This document shows, one piece after another, positions 10,758 to 23,700 of a stretch of 64,000 nt of DNA. A program made the position numbers and the translations under genes. How positions within the stretch are numbered: position 1 is the first letter of the stretch; each line of letters starts with the position of its first letter. The notes below the pieces were generated by a model. It was not told the origin of the DNA. It searched no databases and saw only the letters and a list, made by a program, of their open reading frames with translations. The DNA comes from Scenedesmus sp. ARA3. Lineage: Eukaryota > Chlorophyta > Chlorophyceae > Sphaeropleales > Scenedesmaceae. The stretch is from positions 1 through 64,000 of the forward strand of contig RWJK01001463.1 in assembly GCA_004335835.1 (NCBI GenBank), given 5' to 3'.

Positions 10758-13317
10758 ATGCAATTGCTCATGCTCATGTGTACATCAACTACACTGCCAG
10801 TGCTCTTGCAGCACTGCTGCTGGTGGGTGACCCACGCCGCCTCCACCCGCGCTGTGCCTGCAGTGATCCTGTACACCATCACAAGCTTCGCCGGCACCGA
10901 AAGGCGCATCGTGTCTTTCTTGCACCATACACCATTGGCAGCGCAGCCTGTACAACCCTTGGGTGCGAGGGTGCTGGCTGATGGCTTGCTGAATGGCGCA
11001 GAGGCCAAGGCAGCCGCCACAAATGGAGAAACGAAAAAGCACCTTGCAGATGGTAGCAGTAGATATGCTGCTGCAGGATCCACAGCAGCAGCAGCAGCAG
11101 CAGCAGCAATGATCACCAACACGAACAATGAACAGCAGGTACCCTCGAGTGGCAGCCACGGGCAGAAGCTCTCAGGGCGGATGCATGCTCCGACTGCTAG
11201 CCACCAGCAGCAGCAACACCAACAACCAACCTCTCAAAACAGGACAAGCCAGCCGCTTCCCTGGAGGGCCCTACATCACTTGAACAAAACCAGTCACCAG
11301 GACCAGGCCAACACATCTAGCAGCCAGGCCCCAGCCTACCTGGTGTCTGCTTTCCTGGACACCCGGCCCATCATGCACAGCCAGCGGGCAAAGATAGCAG
11401 TGATTATGGCTCTCAACATGCGCATTGAATATTCAGGCTGGAAGTGCCTGCTGCGCCTTGACAGCAGCACTGCATCCTCCCAAGTTTTGGACCTGGCTCT
11501 CGCGCACACCAGCTACAACAATGAGTTCCACTTCATGTACCAGGCGTCAACTGGCTTCTGTGAGCTGCCACAGGCGCTGCAGGACACACTTCTGCCAAAT
11601 AGCAGCCTGGGAGCAACACGGACTCAGCCGAAAGCCACCCTGACACTGATCAAAGCCAGTGATGCAAGAAGCTTCAAAGATGCGTCCTGGATACACAGGC
11701 CGCACATTTGGGTGCCTGTGGAAGTGATTCCAGTGTTGACACCACAGCAGTACCTGTCTGGTGAAGGGAGCATTGCTGTGTGCACGCCGCCTGTGCACAC
11801 AGATGGCTATGCAGCCACATTACTCGGGTGGCAGGCGTTCCACAAGGTGATGGGGGTGCAGCAGGTGTTCATGTACTCCTTCAACCCAGGCCCCCTCATC
11901 AAGCCACTCATGGAGTTCTATGCAGCGCAGGGGTTTGCGCAGATCCAAGAATGGATTGTTCCGTTCAGCAGCCTCAACAACAAGCAGCAAGAGTGCCTGC
12001 TGCCGTTCTTCCACGCGTCGGAAGCCCGATCACAGTTTGACTCCCCACCTTGCACTTATCACCAGGTGAGTGAAGCAGTGTGTCAGCTGTGATTACTGGT
12101 TAGTTGAGGGTTGACACAGGCACAGCATGTGGCATCGCTTCTCTGCGACACCTGATTATGAACAACAGAGTGCACATGGGGTCAATTCCAGCAGCGCCTA
12201 TATTACGCCAGGCTGCGGGCAAGATGCGCTACAGTATGCCGTTGGAAGCATTGAGCTAAGGTCGCATGCAAGAACTTGGGCAAGCAATGTGTGTGGTTGG
12301 CGGAATGTACCGCACCAGGCAAATGCACTGTGCCCACATGTGTCCTGTCATGCTGTTGTTGCTTGGTTCATGTAACTTTGTCACACAGTCGTTTGCCGCT
12401 CCTGCCGCACGCCGCCTTGCCTTCATCCATTGCAGGACAACTATGCACTTGCTCACTGGGGCCAAGGCCTGGCCATTCAAGACTGTGTGTATCGCGCCAT
12501 GGCAGCCAGCCACCGCTGGGTGGCTGTGCTTGATCTGGACGAATACATTCTTCCTCAGGCAGCTCAGGACTGGCACGCCATGATGCAGCAGCTGGTGAGC
12601 AGCAGCAAGGGTGTGGCGGCTGCTGAGTATTCATTTGACGGTGTCATGATGTGCTCTGGCTGCCTTGCGCAGCAGCAGCAGCAGCAGCAGCCCGCCAACA
12701 CCACCTCTTCACCTACTTGCCAGCTGCGCCGCACTGTTGGGTTCCACCACATCACTTGGCCCAGCACAGTACTGCCAGCTTCAGGCATGAGCCTAGACGC
12801 TTCGAAGGTCATTGTTGATCCATTGGCCGTTGGCCAGGTGTCTGCTCACCTAATCGATGAGCTGTCACCACACAGCCTCTCGACTGGCAGTGTCACTGTG
12901 CAACGGCAGGTGGCTGTTAAGATGCACGATCGGGTGCATGACATACACCTGGGGAACACCACGTTTGCGGCACGCATGCTGCCCCTGCTGAAAAATAACA
13001 TCGGACAGGTGGCAGCTGCAACAGCTGCTGGCAGGTTTGATCAGCAGGCGCTGCCGCTGTGGCCGTCGCATGGCAGTGCATGTGAGGTGTGTGGATCAGT
13101 CAGCATGAAGCAGATGAAGTGGCCACCTCTGAATGAAGATCCTACTTTATGCAGCCGGTTTGGGCAGAGGTTGCAGCAGCAGGTCCGCATGGATGTGTCG
13201 GCAATGGTTCGAATCGGGTTGTTCACAGAGCCGACGGCCTGGGGCAGCACAGATCCTGCGATTGCAAACCTGTATGGAGGTCACAGCTTTGATGCATGGG
13301 CGCCGCCAAAACAGTGA
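10758..13317 (+). CDS. Family 92-type (DUF23) glycosyltransferase, probable type II membrane protein
   Basis: Two exons, about 10758-12065 and 12436-13317, join in phase 0 across a 370-bp GT-AG intron and give about 729 aa. The open frame extends up to 10578, so the start is uncertain; I chose 10758 because a hydrophobic stretch follows directly and fits a Golgi signal anchor. A low-complexity Ala/Gln/Ser stem comes next. The catalytic part begins near VCTPPVHTDGYAATLLGW, then FMYSFNPGPL (exon 1), AIQDCVYRAM and VAVLDLDEYILP (exon 2). The order of Cys-Pro entry motif, hydrophobic helix, DCxY and DLDEY matches GT92, whose DxD coordinates the metal-nucleotide sugar. Family members add hexoses to glycans; donor and acceptor cannot be read here. 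A Gln run lies at about 12670. The gene converges on the channel gene. Confidence 0.85.
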
Positions 13318-14229
13318 TGCCCGGCGTGTCATTATGTGCATTGTGTTCTACGGTGCTCACTCTCCTTCTCTGTTCTCAGACCACGTGTTCAACCTTTCAT
13401 GGCTCATACCATCTTGTGGCGCCAGGACCCACATGTAAATATCCTCTCTCTATTATCAAATGATCATGACATCATCAGCACCATCATCAACATCAAGCCC
13501 CCCGTATGGGGCACGTGCACTGCATGGGCAGCAGTATGAGCTGCCACCCAATTACGTCACTGCATGCTTCGTACTGTCGAGCAACATCCCTGGGATTTAC
13601 AACCTGCAACTGCTGCATGTGAGATCCGGCACATTCCAACCCATGAGCATGCCGAGCAGTGGCTATTTGGAGCAGGGCTGCAGCTGCTGTACATGAAGTC
13701 AGATTTTGGGGCTGGTAGCTGTAGTGCATTATAAAGAAAGTTGCAGCTTGCCAGCGCGCAAGTGTCACTGGGCAAACCAGCTGATGGCTGATGGATCCAG
13801 TTGCTGCACAGTCAGCCTGTAATTGGCTCAAAACCGGCTGTGATCCCGTGTAGCAAACACATTGTGAGTGCAGAGCGCGCTGCGTTTAAAGCCTGTGCAG
13901 CCAACAGCATCATATTGTTACAATACAAGGAATTGCAGGTAACACACAATGCAGTAGCATAATGCAGGATATAGTTACAATCAAAGCCATACACAATATG
14001 CAGTGCACTCCCCGATCAGTTTGCTCGCCCGCTTACAAGCACAATGCAACTCTGACGTCAGCAGTTTATTCATATTGGAGGGTGTCCCGTTCAAACCTGA
14101 GGAGATGTGAAATTCAAAGCTACTGTGTGCTGCATTAACAGCATTAGTTGCCGCCAAGATTGGCTGCGCCACAAGCCGGCGAGCTGTCGCCTGCAGACAA
14201 CAGCTGTTGCTGGTGATACTGCTGCTGCC
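13318..14229. other. Convergent intergenic region / 3' UTRs
   Basis: This lies between the stop of the plus-strand glycosyltransferase and the repeat array at the end of the minus-strand channel gene. No coding exon is recognisable. A TTACA (TGTAA on the minus strand) at 14033-14037 is a possible polyadenylation signal for the channel gene. Confidence 0.5.
13434..13438 (+). terminator. Candidate polyadenylation signal TGTAA
   Basis: TGTAA, the usual green-algal polyadenylation motif, lies 117 nt after the glycosyltransferase stop codon. The pentamer is short, so position is the main support. Confidence 0.5.
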
Positions 14230-14725
14230 TCCGCTGGCGCACGCCTTGCAGCGCGGATGCGTGTCGCGCTCAGAAGCTGTAGCTGCTGCTGCTGCAGTAG
14301 CTGCTGTCTGCCTTGCTGTCGCGCTCAGAAGCTATAGCTGCTGATGCTGCTGCTGCCCGCCTTGGTCTCGCGCCGAGAAGCTGTAGCTGCTGCTGCTGCT
14401 GCCCGCCTTGGTCTAGCGCTCAGCAGCTGCAGCTGCCGCCAGCCTTGGGTTTTGCGCACAGAAACTGTAGCTGCAGCTGCCGTCCGCCTTGGGTTTTGCG
14501 CACAGAAACTGCTGCTGCTGCCCACCTTGGGTTTTGCGCTCAGAAGCTGCTGCTGCTGCTGCCCACCTTGGGTTTTGCGCTCAGAAACTGCTGCTGCTGC
14601 TGCTGCCCACCTTGGGTTTTGCGCTCAGAAGCTGCAGCTGCTGCTGCTGCCTGCCTTGGGTTTGCGCTCAGAAGCTGGAGCTGCTGCTGCTTCCCGCCTT
14701 CGATTTGCGCTCAGAAGCTGTAGCC
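14230..14725 (-). repeat. ~45-bp tandem array copying the 3' end of the channel gene
   Basis: About eleven units contain GCGCTCAGAAGCTG or a close variant, separated by CTG runs and CCGCCTTGGGTTTT-like blocks. On the minus strand each reads like CAGCTTCTGAGCGC, the last codons plus TGA stop of the channel gene (stop at 14711-14713). The array therefore looks like repeated copying of the stop-codon region into the 3' UTR. Confidence 0.8.
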
Positions 14726-17700
14726 TGGCATGCCGAACCACTCCCACACCTTGTTGAACTCAGGGTACCAGCCCAGCCCGTTGGCCTGCACGGATTTGAG
14801 ACGGGCGCGATGGGCAGGCAGCACATGGTGATCAGGCAAATCTCCCCATCTGGCATTACCCATCGAGTGGCAGGGGTAGCAGAAAGCTGAACAACCAGAA
14901 GAGCTGCGCAGAGTTATGCGCGAACCAGCAGCGCGGGAATTGATGTAACATATCCAAAAGCAGTGCAGGCACAGGTGGAAGAGCAAAGGTGCACTGCAGG
15001 TGACTGAAGTGAAGCAGGCAACGCTGCAGGGTGAGGTGTGTGCCCTGCTGTGACTGTCGCAGCTGCGCACAGTATCCACGCGCCGCAGGCTTAGCGCTGT
15101 GTCAGCGCCTCACCTGCAGTGGTGGTGGCACATATGTTGTGGCGGGCACGCGGGCGCGGGGTGCCATCTGTGCCAGGTACAGCGGCATCTCCTTGATGGC
15201 GTTCATGTAGCGGCGGTTGAGCCGGCTGCAGGCGCGCACGCAGTGCAGCAGGGCCGGGTTCTGGTCAGAGTGCAGCTGGTGTGTGTGGCAGCTGCTGCTG
15301 CTGTAGCATCTTGCCGAGCACTTCTGAGAGAGGGAAGCACACCACCAACATGAGCTGGTACATAATCAAATCAATGCCTAGCTCGGCACCAGGTTGAGAG
15401 GCCAAGCATTTACTGAACATACTATCCAATGCAAAGCTACCCGACTCCCGCTGATGCACAAGCAATACCCATCTAATTTGGCGTGCTGCATTTGTCACGG
15501 GCCATTGCACAGCTGCCATCATTGCACTGCACAGCCTGTGAAAAAGCTTCCCACCTGCTGAAGGCCAGTGTGAAGATGAGGCCGGCCACCCACAGCAGCG
15601 TGGCCTGCACAAACGCCTTCTTCACAATCATCACGCAGCTGCATGGCAGGATGTGGTGGACGGCAGGCATGTACACGTTAGCACAGTGTTACGATTCACT
15701 TCTGCCTGCCATGCAACCCAGATGTTGGTGGCAGCTGCATGGGTTGACTTCTGACATGTGTGTACGTGGATGCCACATATCATCGGCACAAAATGCACAC
15801 TTTTAAGGCAAGAAGACAGAAGTGCGAGGCACTGTCATCAATGATCCTTGACATGGTCAAGAACCCCACAACGTAGCGGCCTCCTGCAAGATTTACGTGT
15901 TGGCATGCAGCTGCCTCAACACACTGCCTTGCATCACTGCCAGCTGCGCCCCTCTTACCCTGTGAACGCCACCATAATGGCACAGCACACCAGGTGGTGA
16001 TCAAGTTTCAAAACAACAGAACCATACAACACGTCCATCTCCTGTGCGCTTGCGCATCCGCAGCAGACATGTGACTTTCCGAGTCTAGCTCAGCTACAGC
16101 CTCTCACCCCGTGAACGCCACCATGATGGCGCAGCACACCAGGATGCGGTTGGCGAAGAAGGGCCACATCAGGCCGCCCGACTCGTACTTGCGCTGGTAG
16201 TTGTAGATGAGCTGGTACCTGCGGCAGCAGCAGCAGCAGGTTGACAGGTGCATGGCTGACGGCTGCATTCAGGCGCCGCGTCGTGTGCTGCCAGAACACT
16301 CAGGACTAATATGGGCGCAGGAAGCAGTCAAACAAAATGGGGGTGGCGGGCGCTGGGTTTGCGAGGACTGCTTGCACATGCCTGCGGCCCAGGGCTGCGC
16401 TGGTACGGCTGCTCGTCACCATGCAGGTCTGGCTGCAGGCATTGCACACCCGCACCCCAGCAAAACTGTTTTGTTGAGCAAACCAAAGCCGTTGCAGACT
16501 GTGCAACAAGACTGACGACATCACAACACGCCACGCATGCACAGTTGCTGCCCAGGTGCTGGCAATGTTGCAACACAGCACTTGATCAATGCAGCAACGT
16601 CATCCTAATGCACTGGGCGACCTCCTGCCCACACCTCCACAACACCCAGGTGGCCGCAGAGAAGGTGCAGCCAAACAGCACTGGAGCAGCAATGCAACAC
16701 TGCTGCCGCTCCACCCAGCCGGCCGCAATGCCAGGCACCAGCACTGGAGCGCTGTACATATCGCACATGCTGTACTCCTACGTTGCACCCTGCCGCACAC
16801 CTCCAGAACACCCAGTTGCCCGCAATGCCAGGCCACAGCACTCAAGGACTACACATTCCATCCATTGCACCCCTGCCGCACACCTCCAGAACACCCAGGT
16901 GGCGGCGAAGAAGGCGCAGCCAAAGAGCACGATGAGCGGGCTGATGATGGAGAAGGCCAGGCAGATGAGCGCCACCAGCAGGCTGGAGCCGTACTCCACG
17001 CCAAAGCGCGGCGAGCGGATCGCGTCGCGCATGAATGACACGCGCGGCGGCACGGGCCCGCCACACAAGTCCAGCAGCCTGCGCAGGTTGGTGCAGCATG
17101 CAGGGATGCACTAGTGTCAGTGCATGATCCATGCTTTGAAGGACACGCGCGGCGGCACAGGCCTGCTACACAGGTCCAGCAGCCTGCAGAGTGGCGCAGC
17201 ATGCAGGGAAGGAGGTTAGGTTGTGTGGTGCATGAACGACACGCGCGGTGGCACCGGGCCGCCAAACAGGTCCAGCAGCCTGCGCAGTAGAGCAGCATCA
17301 TGCATGATGCAGGGAAGGAGATTGGGTTGTGTGGCGCATGAAGGACACGCGCGGTGGCACCAGCCCGCCAAACAGGTCAAGCAGCCTGCGGGATGTACGT
17401 TGTGGTGGAAAAGCAGCAGACACGTTTTGTATATACACTGTACAAGGCATGTGATAGGAGCACCATCCAACAAGAGCATGCACAGCTGTGCGCTGCTTCA
17501 ACTTGTATGGGTTGCTCTCATGTGAGGATTGCACTCATGTGTGGTTTAAACTTCAACCGGCCTCGCCGCTCAATAGCAATGCCACGCTGCAGACTGCAGG
17601 CTTGCGGGCTGCATGTGTGCTGCAGGCAAGCTCAGCTGCTCTATTGCACCGTTTTGTACAGTTCAGAGATTGCTTGGGGTACATTGGAGTTACACAGCCA

Positions 17701-20700
17701 ACGTCAGGCTCACCTGAGCCAGCACTGCCACACGCCGGGCTGCGTGATGAGGAAGCGCAGCGGCACGCTCATGAGCGTGCGCATGATGATGTAGGTGAAG
17801 AAGAACTTGCTGCTGGTGGGCAGCGCCTGGCCCAGCAGGTTGGGGAACTGCGGGGCGGAGCAAATAACATCAAAGCTCGTGACGTTCGTGAAGGTAACAG
17901 CTAGCGGGACGTTGGTGGCAGCAAAAGCAGCACGTGTACCACCCTATGCTAGCGGGAGGGAGCAGAGGCCACAGTGAGTCGAAGAGATGAGCTGACAAAC
18001 TGATAAGCAGGCAGGTGTTGAGTGGCAACACAAGCGGCGCAGGCACCACACTATGCTAGCGGCCACTGCTGCGCTGAATTCTGCACTGCAGAACAACATG
18101 CAGTTATTCCGGTCATTGATGTTGCATTCAATTAGACAGCATTTCTGTGCAGCCTGTTCGGTAGCTGCTGTCCTGCGCCTCACCTCCTGTGGGTTATTGA
18201 GGAAGGAGGCGGTCTGCATGTAGACTGCAGCACCAGTGGCAGTGCTGACAGCAGCAGAGCCCAGCACACCCTGCGCACGGCAACATACACCAGAAGCAGC
18301 ACAAGCAGTCAATTTGCAGCACCTGCTGTGTCAATCAGCACGAGTACGCGCATGCTGCACATTGCAGTCCCTAGCACACGTAGCAAAGTAACAAGGCAGC
18401 TGCTGCAAGCCCTCACAGATCAGGTGAGCTGCCTGCTGCTTTGTACCAGGTGACTCACCTGCGCAAACATGTTGAACACATTCCAGAAGCTGCAGCAGGA
18501 CACGTCAAACACACGCACGGCAGTAAATGGTCAGCGCAAAGGGTGGTTGGTATGTCAAAAATGCTGCACCTGACCATCGCCTGCTGGTCATTGTATTGCA
18601 ACTGGCACAAAGCGCCTATCGTTGAGCCTGCCAACCATACACCACAGCAAGGGTACCGATCCAAGCAAGCATAGAGAGCATGGCAGAACACAGGCTGCAG
18701 AGCATCACACATGTAGGGCGTAGCTGCCGGCCCAGAGGACGCTCGCAGCTCACTCGCCCAGGGCACTCACAAGTAGATCTCGCCCATGCGCATGTCCACC
18801 CTGCTGAGACTGTAGTGCCGCCCCTCACTCTGCGCCACCAGGTACACCAGCCGCGGCAGCGCCAGGCCCTGCAGGACACAGCAGGCAGCAAAGCAGGCAA
18901 GCGAGTGAGGCAGTCAGGCAGGCAGCCAGACGAGTGATGCATGCAGGTGCGCTGGCAGGCAAGCAGGCAGGCCGGAAAGCAGCTAGGCAGGAGAGCCAAT
19001 TAGTCAGGCGAAGCAGACATAGCTTTGACCAGCCGCTGCCAGCGATACAAGAGGGCGAGCGTGCACAAGAATGCATAGCAGAGGCCACCAGGTACACCAG
19101 CCGCGGCAGCGCCAGGCCCTGCAGGTCACGGCATGCAGCCAGCCAGGCGGGCAGCCAGACGGATGAGGCAACATCAACTGCACGAGTGCTGAAGAATCGC
19201 AACTACACAACATACAAGTTGGGTACCACAACACAAGCCTAGCGGCCTGCCTAAGGCCTTTAAAGAGCAGCAGCTAGCACGCCGTACCACGCACCTGCCA
19301 CAGCGTGATGAGCAGCGAGGGCAGGAAGCCCGTGGGACACAAGTTCTTCCGTAGGAGGCGTAAGCCTGAAAGTGGCTACCACCAGCAGATGCAGTACGCT
19401 CATCTGCAGCAGCATCTATAGCGTGATCCCCACGCAGACGCCGCCAAACTGGAGTGCAAACGGTACTGAACTGCACACCATCTACATCACGCACCACAAC
19501 ACCTCGCAGGCCTGCACGCCTAAAAAGCTTTGCAGAGCTAGCACGCTGTGTGTAACACTGTACCACGCAGCTGCCACAGCGTGATGAGCAGCGAGGGCAG
19601 GAAGCCCGTGGGACGCAAGTTCTTCCGTAGGAGGCGTAAGCCTGAAAGTGGCTACCACCAGCAGTTGCAGTACGCTCATCTGCAGCAGCATCTATAGCGT
19701 GATCCCCACGCAGATGCCGCCAAACTGCAGTGCAAACGGTACTGAACTGCACACCATCCACATCACGCACCTCAACACCTCGCAGGCCTGCACGCATCAA
19801 AAGCTTTGCAGAGCTAGCACGCTGTGTGTAACACTGTACCACGCACCTGCCACAGCGTGATGAGCAGCGAGGGCAGGAAACCGGTGATGAGGCCGCGCGC
19901 GATCTTGGAGACGCTGCTCTTGGCGCTGCAGTACAGCTCCCACTGCACCGCCTTGCAGAACTGCAGGCAGAAAAGAGTGGTGATGCAGACGGTGGCAGCA
20001 GTGTTGAGATGGCGTGCTACTCTTGGAGCCGCAGTACAGCTCCCAGCGCACAGCCTTGCAGAACTGCAGGCAAGAAAGAGTGGTGATGCAGGCGGGGGCA
20101 GCAGTGTTAGGATGGCTTGCTACTCTTGGCGCTGCAGTACAGCTCCCTGCACCGCTTTGCAAAACTGCAGGTAGAAGACAGTGGTGATGCAAACGGTGGC
20201 AGCAGGCTTAGGGTTGTGTGATACTCTTGGCGCTGCAGTACAGCTCCCATTGCACAGTTTTGCAGAACTGCAGGCAGAAGAGAGTGGTGATGCAGACGGG
20301 TGGCAGCAGGCGTAGGATTGTGTGATACTCTTGGCGCTGCGGTACAGCTCCCAGCGCACAGCCTTGCAGAACTGCAGGCAAAAAATAGAGGTGATGCAGA
20401 CGGTGGCAGCAGGCTTAGGATTGTGTGATACTCTTGGCGCTGCAGTACAGCATCCATTGCACCGCCTTGCAGAACTGCAGGCATACAAGAGTGTTGAAGT
20501 GCAGACGGTGGCAGCAGTGTTAGGACGGCGTGCTACGCTTGGAGCCGCAGTACAGCTCCCATTGCACCGCCTTGCAGAACTGCAGGCATACAAGAGTGGT
20601 GAAGTGCAGACGGTGGCAGCAGTGTCAGGATGGCGTGCTACGCTTGGCGCTGCAGTACAGCTCCCATTGCACAGGCTTGCAGAACTGCAGGCAAAAATAC

Positions 20701-23700
20701 AGGTGATGCAGACGGTGGCAGCAGTGTTCAGGTGGTGATGCAGACGGTGTGCAGCAGTGTTAGGATGGCGTGCTACTCTTGGAGCCGCAGTACAGCTCCC
20801 ACTGCACAGCCTTGCAGAACTGCAGGCAGAAAAGAGTAGTGATGCAGACAGTGGCAGCAGTGTTAGGATGGTGTGCTACTCTTGGTGCCGCAGTACAGCT
20901 CCCATTGCACAGCCTTGCAGAGCTGCAGGCAAAAACGAGTGGTGATGCAGACGGTGTGCAGCAGTGTTAGGATGGCGTGCTACTCTTCTAGCCGCAGACC
21001 AGCTCCCAGCGCACAATCTTGCAGAATTGTGTGGAGACACTGGTGGGCACACAGATGATGGCAGTGGCGCAACGATGTGTTAAGACACCAGACAAGCCAG
21101 CTACATACACCAGAGACACCGCCGCAGTTTCTACTTGCATATGCTGCTAGCTGGTGCCTGGCCACAGTGTCGTCCTGCTGACAGCTTGTGTGCTTCACCA
21201 CCCACACACGCCAACAACGCGTGTTGCTGTCTCCTAAACCAAATCTGCCTCCGCCCAGCCATCCACATACCTCGCTGTTGAGCATGCTGATGGCTGAGGT
21301 CAGGCCCGACACCGGCAGCAGCACCACGATGACAGCAAATGGCGTGGTCAGCCAGCCGCGCAGCACGCGCTGCTGGTGGTTGAACCACAGGCTCTGCCAG
21401 TTGACCTCCTCCGGGCCGGGCGCTGGGTGCACCTGCAGCAAGCATGGCAACGTTGTGGGGTGTCAGAAGCAAGAGTGGAGTGCGTGGGGTAGTGCGTGGG
21501 GTAGTGCGCAACATGCACATGCAGCATGCTGCTGACAAGGAAAAACAACCACATCAGCACCTGCATGCAAGCTATCCGTCATCAGCCGATAACACACCAA
21601 TGATAAGTCACCCAGGCAGCAGGGCGCACCTGGAACAGGTCCTGGTTCATGGGCAGGATGTTGCAGCTGGAAGCAATGGCGGCAGCCTTCTGCGTCCTGC
21701 AGCAGCAGCAGCAGCAGCAGCAGTACCAGCACCGACAGCGCTGCTTTGAGCATTGCCCCCAGAAGCCATGTGAGCGTCACATGCCACGCACGCAGCCCAA
21801 CAGCCAGAAATGAAAGCACGCACTTGTAGAGCACTGAACTGCGAGAGCACGCATCAGAAAGCACTCATGGAGGCACGCAGCGCCTCCCAGTTTTTTCCAC
21901 ACGGAAGTGCCACAGCAAGCCTGTGAATGCCTGAAGAGCACGAGCCACAACCTGAGGGATGCACGGAACACTCCAGGTGTCGCAGGCTTCCTTTCAGCAC
22001 GCTGCGGAGAGCACAATTCACGGTCCGTGCGCACCTGAAGAGCACGAACCAGGAGGGTGTCTGGCTGTACTTGAGCGCCGCCTCGCGCTCCGCCAGGATG
22101 CGCGGCTCCAGCGCAGCCACCTCCCTGCTCAGCCGGTCAATCAGGTCCACCTGCATGCGGGCACACAGATAACACACAGACGCTTCTGCATCATTTATAT
22201 GGCATGCAGCACACACAGATAACACACAGACGCCTTAGTGCTTGGCATATGCATGCTACCGGCTGCAGCAGGCAGGATTACACAGCAGGCCATGAGTCAG
22301 GGTGCAGACGTACCTCTGCCAGTCAGGGCCGCCTGTCTGGCGACAACACGCAGCATGCTTTACAGCATACAGCAGCATACGACAATACGCATGCATGCTT
22401 TACAGCATACAGCAGCATACGACAATACGCATGCTTGCTTCACAGCATACAGCAGCAGACAACATGCATGCTGCCCACTCCACGCACCTTGGGTCCTCCC
22501 ATGCAGCCGCGCTCGTTGGCCAGCGGCCGCTGCCCCGTCTGGCGCAGCTTGAACAGCGCCGCCTCCAGCTGGCCCTGCTTCACGTCCCACTGCCGCATCA
22601 GCAGGTCCACGCGCCGGAAGTTGAACACAGGCACCACCTGCGGGCACACATGCACGGCGGTGCGGAGCCACAGGTTACACTGTTAGCGATCTGCACATGT
22701 AAGGCTGGAGTGAGCCGTAAACACACACACTCAACATGCACGCGCTACCACCTGCATCAGTCTGAAGATGCAAGTACAGCAAATAAAGGTGCACACTCAG
22801 CCTAGCTGCTGCACAGAATGCTGTGAACACCAGCATGCAACTGTTACTGCATACACCGGACACGCAACACCGCCGAAGGCCATAAACAAGTCGCAACTCA
22901 AGGATACAGCACGCCAAGCTCACCCGGTCGTAGTCGTCAGGGAACAGGCTGCTGAAGATGTTGGCCACCAGGCTGTAGCTCTGGCTGCGCCCCAGCCGCC
23001 GCAGCGCGCCAGACTCGCGTGCCCTGCGCACAGCAGCCCACAGCTCCACGCCGCTGCGCCGCATGCCTGGCGCACAGCAGCAGGAAAAAACCCAGCAGTA
23101 GCAGCATTGTGTGGCAAGTGCAGACATTCATGGCTTGGGGCGCAGCCGTTTAGTGCATGCAACAAAATGAACTGCATCCCATCAGGTCTTGCTTAAGCAG
23201 CACTGTGGCTGTCCAAGTCCTGCAATCTGCTTCAACCACAGGCTGCAGACCGCCTTGCAAGGACAACCATCAACTTCTGGCCCAGCTGTTGCGCCGCCAA
23301 GCGCCCTGCGCTGCGGCATCACATGCAGCAGCCAGCTCACCTGCGCTCGCTTCGACGTCTTTAATTGGCTGCGCAGACTTCGCAGCAGGCGGCAGCGCCT
23401 CTGCATGGCCCTGCAGCTGCCCCTGCAGCTCAAACTGAACTGATGGCGGCAGCGCGTCCTTGGCCAGGTTGCCGCATTTGCCGGCGCCAGGAATGCCGCT
23501 CCTGCACTCAAGCATGGTCATTGTGACAGGACAGAAGGACGATGTGATTGTTTGCATTGTGGTACTGGTGGCAGGGACCATGAACTCTGGCAACCCAGCT
23601 TGCACATGCGATCTGGCAACACGGCAAACCATCGTGTGTGAATCGCCCTTGTAGAGCATACACAGTGTTCAAACAGACAGACTGCTGCAGTTGCTCTCCC

